IMG/VR virus record: IMGVR_UViG_3300032241_002138 | Span: 1-28,171 of that record | Reading direction: 5' to 3' (one strand) | Length of the DNA stretch: 28,171 bases | From: a virus | Program-made: the position numbers and the translations under genes | Part shown: piece after piece, positions 1 to 6,692 of the stretch | Numbering within the stretch: the stretch's first letter is position 1 | Layout of the letters: every line of letters starts with the position of its first letter | Notes under the pieces: model-generated | What the model was told of the DNA's origin: nothing | Seen by the model: only the letters and a program-made list of their open reading frames with translations | Database searches by the model: none

Positions 1-722
1 AAGTAATTGATTCTTATTTTAAAAAAGATGATGCACCAACATCAGCACATGAAGCAACGGAGACAGCAGCTCCAGGTTTGGCAGGTAATGTAATTGATAG
101 CAATGCTACCATTAACCTTTATCCTGATCAAAATAGTAATAAAAAAGTCACGTTTGAAGACGGACTTAAAAAGAGTGATGATATTTCGCTCAACGAAGGA
201 GGTAGCAAAATGGCAGAAGATACAGAAGCAACAATTGAAAAGTCAATTGATGTTGAGGCTCCAGCCGAAGAGGTTACAAGCGTTGAATCTTCATCAGAAA
301 CTACAGTTGAAAAAGCTGCAGAAATTTCTGAAGTTGAAGATACTCTTGATTTTACAAAGATGGTCACTGACCTAAAGACCTTCTTTGGAGAGTCTCTAGA
401 AAAGAACTATGCTCTACAATCAGCAACCATTGCAGATCTTCAGAAGGTAATTGATGTAACTACCGCTGAACTTGCAAAGGTAAACAATTCATTTGAGGAA
501 ATGAAGAAATCGCATGCAGATTTGTCAGAAAAGCATGAGGCACTACAAAAGTCGGTAACAGATATGTTTGGTAAGATTGAATATGTTGATCATCAGTTAA
601 CCAATTTTGAATCTGCAACTGCAGTTAAGAAGTCCGTTGGAGTTTCCGCTCCAATCGGAGAAACAAAAACAAAAAGTATATGGCAAGGACACTTCCTCGG
701 TGTTAATACCCTAACTAATTAA
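1..722 (+). CDS. C-terminal part of a capsid maturation gene (probable protease-scaffold fusion), cut by window edge
   Basis: The reading frame is open from base 3 to the TAA at 720-722, so the true start is upstream. The first roughly 69 residues (to base 209) are polar and Asp/Asn/Ser-rich with no recognisable fold. The remaining 170 residues are an acidic stretch followed by a helical region with coiled-coil character (bases 340-600), as expected of a capsid scaffold. It lies directly before the major capsid gene, where prohead protease and scaffold genes usually sit. A TTG at 78 is in frame but has no good ribosome site. I infer that the missing upstream part is a prohead protease (XkdF-like or similar), but no protease motif is inside the window. 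Confidence 0.55.
   Translation, partial: VIDSYFKKDDAPTSAHEATETAAPGLAGNVIDSNATINLYPDQNSNKKVTFEDGLKKSDDISLNEGGSKMAEDTEATIEKSIDVEAPAEEVTSVESSSETTVEKAAEISEVEDTLDFTKMVTDLKTFFGESLEKNYALQSATIADLQKVIDVTTAELAKVNNSFEEMKKSHADLSEKHEALQKSVTDMFGKIEYVDHQLTNFESATAVKKSVGVSAPIGETKTKSIWQGHFLGVNTLTN
196..212 (+). promoter_or_regulatory. Strong internal ribosome binding site for the nested scaffold
   Basis: AAGGAGGT at 196-203 is followed by 6 bases and the ATG at 210, while the surrounding frame is open through it. This is the best Shine-Dalgarno match in the first 700 bases, and it decides the internal start. Confidence 0.7.
210..722 (+). CDS. Capsid scaffold protein, nested in-frame start
   Basis: An ATG at 210 lies in frame inside the longer frame and is preceded by a near-perfect Shine-Dalgarno sequence, AAGGAGGT at 196-203, with a 6-base spacer. 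It would give a 170-residue protein beginning MAEDTEATIEK. The N-terminal third is Glu/Ser/Val/Ala-rich and acidic. The middle is a predicted long helix with heptad-like spacing (about residues 45-130). The tail is basic and ends in NTLTN. Low sequence complexity, acidity, a helical core and position just before the capsid gene all fit a scaffold that fills the procapsid and is later removed. The arrangement parallels lambda Nu3 within C. Scaffold identity is inferred from context and composition. Confidence 0.6.
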   Translation: MAEDTEATIEKSIDVEAPAEEVTSVESSSETTVEKAAEISEVEDTLDFTKMVTDLKTFFGESLEKNYALQSATIADLQKVIDVTTAELAKVNNSFEEMKKSHADLSEKHEALQKSVTDMFGKIEYVDHQLTNFESATAVKKSVGVSAPIGETKTKSIWQGHFLGVNTLTN

Positions 723-729
723 TCTAAAA

Positions 730-756
730 AAAATAAGGTGGTGAAATAAATAAATG
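730..756 (+). promoter_or_regulatory. Translation leader of the capsid gene, identical copy at 5113-5139
   Basis: This 27-base stretch holds the ribosome site AAGGTGGTG (735-743), an A/T spacer of 10 bases and the ATG at 754. The same 27 bases precede the tail tube gene. The spacer contains the mini-frame GTG-GTG-AAA-TAA (738-749), which may be chance. Confidence 0.7.
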
Positions 757-1899
757 AGTAATGAACTTCTACAAAAAGTAATTGATACTACGGACCTCGG
801 TTCTTCAGCAGTCAATGCATCTTCAGATTCCTCTACCCTTTCAGGTAATGGTCTTCTATATCCAGATCAAGCTAATCGCTTCTTGGATTATATGTGGGAT
901 GCAACAATTCTTGCTAAGGCAGCTCGTACAATCCGTATGCGTTCAAATACAACCGAAATTGATCGTGTTGCAGTTGGACAACGTATCATGACTGTTGCAC
1001 AGGAAGATAACCCACGTAATTTCGTGGCTAGTGGAGATAGCTATACAAATGCTAATGAAACAACTTTCTCTGCACAAAATGCAACATTTAACAAGGTTTC
1101 GCTTACTACTCGTAAGCTACGTCTTGACTGGGAACTTTCAGCAGAATCTCTTGAAGACAATATTGAAGGTCCAGATCTAGAAGACCACATTGCAAGACTT
1201 ATGGCTACCCAGGCAGGTAACGATATTGAGGATACCCTTATTAACGGTACAGGCACAGGGTCTGGTCTTATGTCAGCATTCGCAGGTTTCCGCACATTGG
1301 CTCTTAACAACGCTCACGTTGTTGACGCACAGGGTGTCGGACTTGACAAGGCGGTTTTCAACTTGGCAATTAAGACATTGCCTCGTAAGTACAAGCAACG
1401 CCGTAATCAACTTCGCTTCTTCACAGGATCGAATTTGGTTCAGGACTATCTATACAATCTAACAGCTGAGACCTCTTCAGGTTTCACACCATTTGATATC
1501 GCTTCAGGTATCCTACGTGGTGATGTTGCTGCTAACGATGGTGGTCCAGGTACAGTAACTCCATTTGCTTTTGGTATTCCAGTTATCAACGTTCCGTTGA
1601 TGGTTGAAACCCAAACAGGAGATTACAGCGGTGCATCAGGCCTTCATGGTGATGTACACTTGACGTTCCCACAGAACTTCATCATTGGTATCAAGCGTGA
1701 CGTAACTGTTTATCGTCTATTCCAGCCAAAGAAAGACACAATTGAGTACACACTCTTCATTCGTGTCGGTTGCGTAATGGAAAACTACGATGCACACGTT
1801 ATCGTTAAGAATATCAAGGTTGCAGGATCTGTTGCTTCAGGTGCTTTTGGATCTGTTACAAACAATCCAGGAATCACAGGAAACGGTAATACATACTAA
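754..1899 (+). CDS. Major capsid protein (HK97-fold type)
   Basis: This 381-residue protein has the size of an HK97-fold shell subunit and sits between the scaffold and the connector genes. The N-terminal segment (about 1-50) is Ser/Asp-rich. The core carries an alternation typical of this family: a helix rich in Glu/Asp (about 125-160, around LSAESLEDNIEGPDLEDHIA), a Gly/Thr loop (GTGTGSG), then a long basic helix (TLPRKYKQRRNQLRF, about 207-221). The C-terminus is small-residue-rich. Arg codons are almost all CGT/CGC and Lys codons mostly AAG, unlike neighbouring genes, as expected for the most abundant phage protein. A hairpin follows it. The family was recognised from overall pattern and position, without a database search. 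Confidence 0.85.
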   Translation: MSNELLQKVIDTTDLGSSAVNASSDSSTLSGNGLLYPDQANRFLDYMWDATILAKAARTIRMRSNTTEIDRVAVGQRIMTVAQEDNPRNFVASGDSYTNANETTFSAQNATFNKVSLTTRKLRLDWELSAESLEDNIEGPDLEDHIARLMATQAGNDIEDTLINGTGTGSGLMSAFAGFRTLALNNAHVVDAQGVGLDKAVFNLAIKTLPRKYKQRRNQLRFFTGSNLVQDYLYNLTAETSSGFTPFDIASGILRGDVAANDGGPGTVTPFAFGIPVINVPLMVETQTGDYSGASGLHGDVHLTFPQNFIIGIKRDVTVYRLFQPKKDTIEYTLFIRVGCVMENYDAHVIVKNIKVAGSVASGAFGSVTNNPGITGNGNTY

Positions 1900-1911
1900 T
1901 ATTTATTAGTT

Positions 1912-1952
1912 GCAAGGCGGGGGATTACTTATGTAGTCCCCTTAGCCATTTT
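1912..1952 (+). terminator. Hairpin after the capsid gene, probable terminator
   Basis: GGGGATTA (1920-1927) pairs with TAGTCCCC (1934-1941), giving 8 base pairs with one G-U and a 6-base loop. A short T run (ATTTT, 1948-1952) follows. The T run is weak, so the hairpin could equally be a 3' mRNA stabiliser or a partial terminator. Confidence 0.55.
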
Positions 1953-1953
1953 C

Positions 1954-1962
1954 TGATATAAT
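1954..1962 (+). promoter_or_regulatory. Extended -10 promoter TGATATAAT
   Basis: TG at 1954-1955 plus a perfect TATAAT at 1957-1962 forms an extended -10 element. No -35 match exists at the right spacing, because that region is the capsid-gene hairpin. Transcription would start near 1968-1970, about 16-18 bases before the ATG at 1986. Confidence 0.6.
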
Positions 1963-1985
1963 TAACAATGACGAGAGGAAGTCAA

Positions 1986-2384
1986 ATGTCTTTTACAGAA
2001 TTAAAAATTACAGAACTAAGAAAAGTTGCAGATACATTTGGAGTGGATGTCCAAGGATCTAAAACTAAACAGGAAATCATTGCTAATCTTGAAGAAGAAG
2101 GCATCAGTTATCAAATGTATGCAAAGTTTACAGATGCTGAAAAACAAGAAGTAAAGGTTCCCGAACTTGAAAGAAAGAAGAGAGAGCAAAAAATAATGAA
2201 GGCTACAGATACAGTTCTGGTTAGAATGGAAAGAAATAATCATTCTTATCAAACACAAGGTTATGAGTTCACAGCAGAACATCCTTTTGTTGCTATGCCA
2301 GAATCAGACGCTCAAAGAATTTTTGATACACAAGCAGGATTCCGCCTTGCGACTCCCCGAGAGGCTCAAGAGTACTACGCATAA
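1986..2384 (+). CDS. Small head-region protein with SAP/Rho-N-like N-terminus
   Basis: The 132-residue protein begins with a helix-extended-helix pattern (about 1-40: ELKITELRKVADTFGVDV, then KTKQEIIANLEEEGI) resembling SAP/HeH or Rho N-terminal domains, which often bind nucleic acid. A charged middle (Lys/Glu) and a mixed C-terminal half follow. The start at 1986 is chosen because AGAGGA lies 6 bases upstream. The ATG at 1968 is in frame but sits at the predicted transcription start, so it could only be used on a leaderless message. Position right after the capsid gene suggests a head-associated or accessory structural role; the actual function is unknown. Confidence 0.6.
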   Translation: MSFTELKITELRKVADTFGVDVQGSKTKQEIIANLEEEGISYQMYAKFTDAEKQEVKVPELERKKREQKIMKATDTVLVRMERNNHSYQTQGYEFTAEHPFVAMPESDAQRIFDTQAGFRLATPREAQEYYA

Positions 2385-2400
2385 ATAGGAGGTGTTTTGA

Positions 2401-3351
2401 TTGCAAACAATCAACACTAACAGTCAAGAAAAAATAAAGCTAGAGGTTTATAACAATGGAGTTCTGTCTCAAGCAGATTCTCTTCCAACACTATCAATCT
2501 ATGATGCAGATAATGATGCAACGGCAATAAGTGGGTTTTCTAATCTAAATGCTTATGATGAAAATCCAGCGGGAATTTATTCTTTTCTGTTAACTCCTGC
2601 TATTACAAATTTAAACCGTATGTTAGAGGTAAGATGGTCTTATACCATAAATGGCATAGCCGTGACTCAAACAGATTTTTATGCAGTTGAAACACCATAC
2701 TGCACTGTTTCAGAAGTTGTTGATTTCTTTCAATTTGGCTCAGAGCCATCTTATCCTAATTATGTTGATGCCAAGTCCATAGTCAGTGCAGAAAAGGTCG
2801 CTAGAACCATTATAGAAGGCTATACAGGCATAAAATTTTATACTTATTATGGAAGTCAAGAAGTCTATGCAATTGGTGCAAATACAATTCAGTTGACAGA
2901 AAAAATGTTGAGCATTGATCAGATGTATGAGAATCAAATTTTAGTATTTGATGGAACTCAAGATCCAGTCTATGATACTTTTGGCTATGAGACTGAAATC
3001 AGCCCAACAGGATATCAGTTAAGAATATGGTATCCAGCATGGCCAGATGGCTGGAATAATGAAATGGATCCAGAAATTTATGAATATGGTCGCTTTAGAG
3101 ATGGGTATCTTTATAAATTTGTTGGGCAAATTGGATATAAATATGTGCCAGAAGATATAAAGTTAGCATCAATGCTTTTGGTTAATGATATCCTTTCAAA
3201 CGATTACAATTGGAGAAATAAATATTTGTCACAGGTCGAACTTAGTGAAATTTCGTTTAAGATGGCTGGTGGAGCATTTAATGGTACTGGAAATATTACA
3301 GTAGATAATATTCTTGATCAATACCGTAAAGCAAATATTGTGATAATCTAA
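2401..3351 (+). CDS. Head-tail connector/adaptor protein with N-terminal Ig-like domain
   Basis: This 316-residue protein starts at TTG 2401, set by AGGAGG at 2388-2393 with a 7-base spacer. Residues 1 to about 97 form a beta-rich segment ending in a strand like TQTDFYAVE, resembling small Ig-like domains fused to head proteins. From about residue 100 (TVSEVVDFFQFG) the pattern becomes that of gp6-like adaptors: a short helix, a helix with VARTIIEGYTGIKF, a beta excursion and C-terminal helices (about 254-316). It precedes the other joining proteins, where the adaptor that binds the portal is expected. The role is assigned by position and fold pattern. Confidence 0.6.
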   Translation: MQTINTNSQEKIKLEVYNNGVLSQADSLPTLSIYDADNDATAISGFSNLNAYDENPAGIYSFLLTPAITNLNRMLEVRWSYTINGIAVTQTDFYAVETPYCTVSEVVDFFQFGSEPSYPNYVDAKSIVSAEKVARTIIEGYTGIKFYTYYGSQEVYAIGANTIQLTEKMLSIDQMYENQILVFDGTQDPVYDTFGYETEISPTGYQLRIWYPAWPDGWNNEMDPEIYEYGRFRDGYLYKFVGQIGYKYVPEDIKLASMLLVNDILSNDYNWRNKYLSQVELSEISFKMAGGAFNGTGNITVDNILDQYRKANIVII

Positions 3352-3809
3352 TGTTTAATAAAAATGTTGCAAATTCATTTATTGGTTCAGTTATGAATAT
3401 GTCTGCTGATGTATATACTCAGCAAAATGTTCAAGATCCAAATACTGGTGCTATTAAACGTCAATGGGTTTATGATCATACAATTCAATGTAAAATAGAA
3501 CCAGTAAAAATGAAAGGTGCTTCAACAAAAACAGATAATAAAACTTTTGCAAAAACATCTGATATGAATTATGATGAAAAGATGCAGCTTAAAATGTATT
3601 GTTTTGAATTGATGAGTAAGCGTTGGCGTATTGAAAATATAAGGTCAAGTGATAATAAATCAATATTTGTTGAAATAGACAAAATTGATTCACCAGATAC
3701 AAAGTTTGAAGTGACTGCCTCTCACGTAATTTTAGATCCATTTGGAAAAGTTGCTTATTATGAAGCAGTTCTTCTAAGAACTGAGCTACAAGATGACAAT
3801 CAAGCTTGA
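3351..3809 (+). CDS. Probable head closure (stopper) protein
   Basis: This 152-residue, beta-rich protein has its ATG overlapping the previous stop (TAATG), implying translational coupling. It contains a strand-rich core (QCKIEPVKMKG; KRWRIENIRSSDN) like the small barrel proteins that close the head after packaging. It sits second in the usual order of adaptor, stopper, gp10-like protein and terminator. No diagnostic catalytic residues are expected. Assignment rests on size, order and secondary-structure impression. Confidence 0.45.
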   Translation: MFNKNVANSFIGSVMNMSADVYTQQNVQDPNTGAIKRQWVYDHTIQCKIEPVKMKGASTKTDNKTFAKTSDMNYDEKMQLKMYCFELMSKRWRIENIRSSDNKSIFVEIDKIDSPDTKFEVTASHVILDPFGKVAYYEAVLLRTELQDDNQA

Positions 3810-4512
3810 AATTGATACAAATCAATTAGTAAAAAGTTTAGATGATTTTACCTCGAGTATAGAAGAACTTACTCAACCAGAAGTTTTGGATCAAATATCT
3901 CGTGCAGTATTTTCTATTACTGGAGAAAGATTTATGATTGATGTTGATAATTATGCAAGAATGAATAAAAAAGCTATGCATCACGTTTATGAGTGGGGAA
4001 AAGTTGGAGACAAAACGGCTAGACTTTTTGTATTAGAAAGATCTGCAATACTTGAAGGAACCTTAATAATATCAGCAAATTTTCTTCAATCAAGAATGCC
4101 AGTACCAATTAATCCAGAATTATTAATACCAGGAAAAACTGGTAAATTTGTTTCAAAACAAAGTATTTTTGCAAATAAAGCAGAGGTGATGGAAGCAGGA
4201 ACGCCAGTTTCTTTTATGGCTAAAAAAGTTATTGCCATGACAGGAACAGATGGAGTTGTTTTTGTAGCTCCAGGCACTAAAATAAATATTTTGCATCCAG
4301 GCGGTTTACAAACAAAAAATTCTTTTTCTAAATATTTACTTGAATGGTATACAAAAAATGGAAATGTAATTTTGGATTCATCTGGGTTATATGAGAGAAT
4401 AGCTAATGATGTGGCATTAGTCTTAAGCTCAAATAATTCTGGTGTTGCACAAATTAGGCAGGCAGTTACAGCAATTGCCGATCAAATAGATACGGGGGTT
4501 ATTATAAAGTGA
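3793..4512 (+). CDS. Tail completion/neck protein (HK97 gp10-like position)
   Basis: This 239-residue protein overlaps the previous gene by 17 bases. The N-terminus (KLEIDTNQLVKSLDDFTSSI) is a strand followed by an amphipathic helix, a layout typical of HK97 gp10-like neck proteins. A helix with MIDVDNYARMNKK follows. The long middle (about 90-165) is beta-rich. It lies directly before the putative tail terminator. It is longer than typical gp10 proteins, so an extra domain is likely. The role is inferred from the order of genes. Confidence 0.45.
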   Translation: MTIKLEIDTNQLVKSLDDFTSSIEELTQPEVLDQISRAVFSITGERFMIDVDNYARMNKKAMHHVYEWGKVGDKTARLFVLERSAILEGTLIISANFLQSRMPVPINPELLIPGKTGKFVSKQSIFANKAEVMEAGTPVSFMAKKVIAMTGTDGVVFVAPGTKINILHPGGLQTKNSFSKYLLEWYTKNGNVILDSSGLYERIANDVALVLSSNNSGVAQIRQAVTAIADQIDTGVIIK

Positions 4513-5039
4513 CAGTTGATTATACAAGAATTGCAGCTTTTGACATCAGGGATTTTATGTGGAGCCAACTTCAAGAAGCTGGACTTTTTGATCCAAATGA
4601 TTATAATGCTGATGGTTTTGATACCTTACTCGTACCTATTATTCCTTCACAACAAGTTCCAGAATTTAATAATCTTTTGCCAGGAAAAACTTATATAACT
4701 TATGACATAATTCAAAAGAACTATGGAGTTCAATGGTGGATATCAGATGAAAATATGGTTTTGCAAATTATATCAAGGGATAACGGACAAATTATTGCTA
4801 TTTCTAATTTTTTAACAGACCTTTTTAGAAGATATGAATTTTCAGCAGGAGATATAAATTTTGCTGCCGAGTTGTCTGGTAGCCCATTTAAATTTTTATA
4901 TTGTAGGCTTGAATCTGCAAATCCAGTACAGCCATTTATAGATGAGGGTGGCTTTATGAGTGGTGATTTTTCAATTAATTATACATATACCAGATCAGTT
5001 GATGAAGGAACTGTAGCCAATTCAGGCAGATATATTTAA
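4509..5039 (+). CDS. Putative tail terminator protein
   Basis: This 176-residue protein starts at GTG 4509 in a GTGA overlap with the preceding stop. The alpha/beta pattern (N-terminal helix DIRDFMWSQLQEAGLFD, strands around YITYDIIQKN and MVLQIISRDN, helix AISNFLTDLFRRYE) fits a tail terminator or tail completion fold. It is the last gene before the tail tube gene, the standard place for this protein, which stops tube growth and docks to the neck. Confidence 0.5.
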   Translation: MTVDYTRIAAFDIRDFMWSQLQEAGLFDPNDYNADGFDTLLVPIIPSQQVPEFNNLLPGKTYITYDIIQKNYGVQWWISDENMVLQIISRDNGQIIAISNFLTDLFRRYEFSAGDINFAAELSGSPFKFLYCRLESANPVQPFIDEGGFMSGDFSINYTYTRSVDEGTVANSGRYI

Positions 5040-5042
5040 AGT

Positions 5043-5070
5043 TTGAATTATATCAAAGAAGTGCTATGAT
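5043..5070 (+). promoter_or_regulatory. Promoter of the tail tube gene
   Basis: TTGAAT (5043-5048), a 16-base spacer and TATGAT (5065-5070) with an extended TG (5062-5063). This would yield a leader of about 60 bases before the ATG at 5137. Confidence 0.6.
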
Positions 5071-5112
5071 TTTCTATGAGGAAGTAAGTTGTCATCTCTT
5101 TTTATTCTAAAT

Positions 5113-5139
5113 AAAATAAGGTGGTGAAATAAATAAATG
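5113..5139 (+). promoter_or_regulatory. Translation leader of the tail tube gene, identical to 730-756
   Basis: This 27-base stretch matches the capsid gene leader exactly, including AAGGTGGTG and the A/T spacer up to the ATG at 5137. The bases just outside the match differ. Confidence 0.7.
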
Positions 5140-5946
5140 GCTCTAAATACTAAAAATGTAATCGTCGGTGCAGCATCATTGTTCGTTAGCGTTGGTAACA
5201 ACTCTAACACTTTTGGTCGTCCAGCAACAGACGCAACAACACTCGGTAATCTTTTTCCAACAGGCACACCAGCTCGTCAAGGTCTTCTTTCTTCAGCAGG
5301 TGCTTCAAACGGTGGATATCGTGAAGTAGGTTTTACAAATACAGGACTCGAAGTTTCATACGAACCAACATATGGTGAAGTAATGGTTGATCAGCTTTTG
5401 GACGCAGCTCGTATTTTCAAGCAAACTCTTAAGGTTATGCTTAAGACAGAACTTACAGAAGCAACTCTTGAGAATTTAACATTCTCATGGGGTCAAATGG
5501 ATTCTTACTATGTTGCAGACTCTGCAAGCACAGTAACATCAAAGCCTTCTTTGATCAATAATGACAGCTCTCTAGGAAATTCAGATAGCCCAGCAGCAAC
5601 ATTAAACATGGCTGCAGGTGCTCTTGGAGATAATCCAGTAGAGCGTGTACTTATTGCAGTTGGACAAGCTCCACAGCAAATTGGTACATCTGCTCAGTTT
5701 GCAGATTTTTCTGGTCCTTCAGGATCAACAGTGATTGCAGCTGGAACAAATACTACTGCTCAACGTAGCAAGGAACGTGTATACGTTGCTCGCCGTGTTG
5801 TTTCTATTGATACAACAATGCATGCTCTTAAGCGTGATGCAGCAACAGTATTTCCAGTGAACTTCCGTTGTCTACCAGATTCTTCTTATGCTTATGCAGG
5901 TTCAGAATATGGTGTAGTTATTGACCGTGTATACGGCACAAACTAA
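5137..5946 (+). CDS. Major tail tube protein
   Basis: This 269-residue protein lies between the tail terminator and the tail chaperones, the fixed position of the tube subunit. It is rich in Ala/Thr/Ser/Gly. It has strands around TGLEVSYEPTYGEVMVDQ, a helix LLDAARIFKQTLKVMLKTEL and paired strands in the C-terminal half (RVYVARRVVSI, YGVVIDRVYG). Like the capsid gene it uses CGT for Arg and AAG for Lys, has its own promoter and strong leader, and is followed by a terminator. These traits match the second most abundant virion protein. Confidence 0.8.
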   Translation: MALNTKNVIVGAASLFVSVGNNSNTFGRPATDATTLGNLFPTGTPARQGLLSSAGASNGGYREVGFTNTGLEVSYEPTYGEVMVDQLLDAARIFKQTLKVMLKTELTEATLENLTFSWGQMDSYYVADSASTVTSKPSLINNDSSLGNSDSPAATLNMAAGALGDNPVERVLIAVGQAPQQIGTSAQFADFSGPSGSTVIAAGTNTTAQRSKERVYVARRVVSIDTTMHALKRDAATVFPVNFRCLPDSSYAYAGSEYGVVIDRVYGTN

Positions 5947-5970
5947 TCTGTAAAATACAACTTAATATAG

Positions 5971-6014
5971 AATTTCAAGCCCCGTCAGAAATGGCGGGGT
6001 CTTGAATTTGTTTT
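5971..6014 (+). terminator. Rho-independent terminator after the tail tube gene
   Basis: CCCCGTCA (5980-5987) pairs with TGGCGGGG (5992-5999) around a GAAA tetraloop, with one G-U pair. TTCAAG (5974-5979) and CTTGAA (6001-6006) extend the stem past a single-base bulge. TTGTTTT follows at 6008-6014. Confidence 0.85.
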
Positions 6015-6035
6015 GACTAATAATATTGGTATAAT
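6008..6035 (+). promoter_or_regulatory. Promoter for the chaperone/tape measure operon
   Basis: An extended -10, TGGTATAAT (6027-6035), with a weak TTGTTT (6008-6013) at 16 bases. It lies just after the terminator and predicts a leader of about 22 bases carrying AAAGGAG (6050-6056). Confidence 0.6.
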
Positions 6036-6063
6036 TTAACTAACTAAACAAAGGAGCTATAAA

Positions 6064-6399
6064 TTGGCAACAGCAGTATATGATATTGTAGATATTGAGT
6101 TGAGTGATGGAACAACTATCACATTAAAACCTTTGCCTATAAAACAACATCGCAAGTTTATGGATATAATTAATAGTATGCAAGAGGCTGAAGATCAGTC
6201 AGAACAAGCTGCAATGGATGTTTTTATTCAAGCAGCTATGGAATGTTTAAAAGTATCACGACCAGATCTTGGAACAAATAGAGATAAATTTGAGGATGTA
6301 ATTGAAATTCCTACAATGATGAAAATTCTTGAAGTTTCAGGTGGTTTAAAGTTGACAGACCCAAACCTAATGGGAGCGGCTCTAGTTGGGACGAACTAG
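6064..6399 (+). CDS. Tail assembly chaperone, short form (gpG-like)
   Basis: This 111-residue acidic protein starts at TTG 6064, chosen because AAAGGAG lies 7 bases upstream. It ends at TAG 6397-6399. The content is helical (KQHRKFMDIINSMQEAED; AAMDVFIQAAMECLK), matching short tail chaperones that coat the tape measure during tail assembly. It is placed between the tube and tape measure genes. Near its 3' end it carries the slippery site that yields the longer product, so the stop at 6397 is read by most ribosomes and bypassed by a fraction. Confidence 0.75.
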   Translation: MATAVYDIVDIELSDGTTITLKPLPIKQHRKFMDIINSMQEAEDQSEQAAMDVFIQAAMECLKVSRPDLGTNRDKFEDVIEIPTMMKILEVSGGLKLTDPNLMGAALVGTN

Positions 6400-6677
6400 A
6401 TCTAAGCTCCCTAGAGTCCGAAGTATTTCTTCTAGGTCACTGGAAGAATTTTGATGAACTAGAGTCTAGTCTTTCTATTAATGAATTACTAGCAGTACTA
6501 GAAGCATTAAGAGAAAAGGAAAAAAGAGATAGAACTTTCTTTGCAGCATTGAATGGAATTGATCTTGAAGAACAGAGTAAAGAACCAGAAGATGTTTCCG
6601 CTCTTATGAATTCAAGAACTGCTAGTAACGAAGGTTTTGGAGTAGGTGAAGGGCTTGGCTTTATGTCACAAGAATAA
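6064..6677 (+). CDS. Tail assembly chaperone, frameshifted long form (gpGT-like)
   Basis: A -1 shift at about 6366 joins the short chaperone (101 residues) to a second open frame ending at TAA 6675-6677, giving about 204 residues. The second frame is open from 6333 and has no usable start of its own. It encodes recognisable chaperone features: the LxGHW-type segment (LLGHWKNFDELE), helix LLAVLEALREKEKRDRTFFAA, then NGIDLEE, a pattern common in the T half of actinophage chaperones. The C-terminal tail is Gly/Ser/Glu-rich. It fills the 300 bases between the short form and the tape measure, which otherwise hold no gene. Confidence 0.8.
6360..6411 (+). promoter_or_regulatory. Programmed -1 frameshift signal
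   Basis: The heptamer C-CCA-AAC (6360-6366) fits X-XXY-YYZ in the chaperone frame. After a 5-base spacer, GGGAGC (6372-6377) pairs with GCTCCC (6406-6411), and inside it TCTAGTT (6381-6387) pairs with AACTAGA (6394-6400) around GGGACG. The short-form stop lies inside the inner stem. A second possible heptamer, T-TTA-AAG, is at 6345-6351. Confidence 0.75.
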
Positions 6678-6692
6678 TGGGGGTGAGTACTA

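Noticed and set aside
128-367. Minus-strand Ser/Val-rich frame and the Lys/Leu-rich + frame at 94-375
   Set aside because: They are shadows of the scaffold gene, with no ribosome sites and biased composition.
6013-6035. TTGACT as the -35 partner of TATAAT at 6030
   Set aside because: The spacer is only 11 bases; TTGTTT at 16 bases or no -35 is more plausible with the extended -10.
6345-6351. T-TTA-AAG as the main slip site
   Set aside because: It is a valid heptamer but is 20 bases from the stem; CCCAAAC at 5 bases is better placed. Kept as a secondary possibility.
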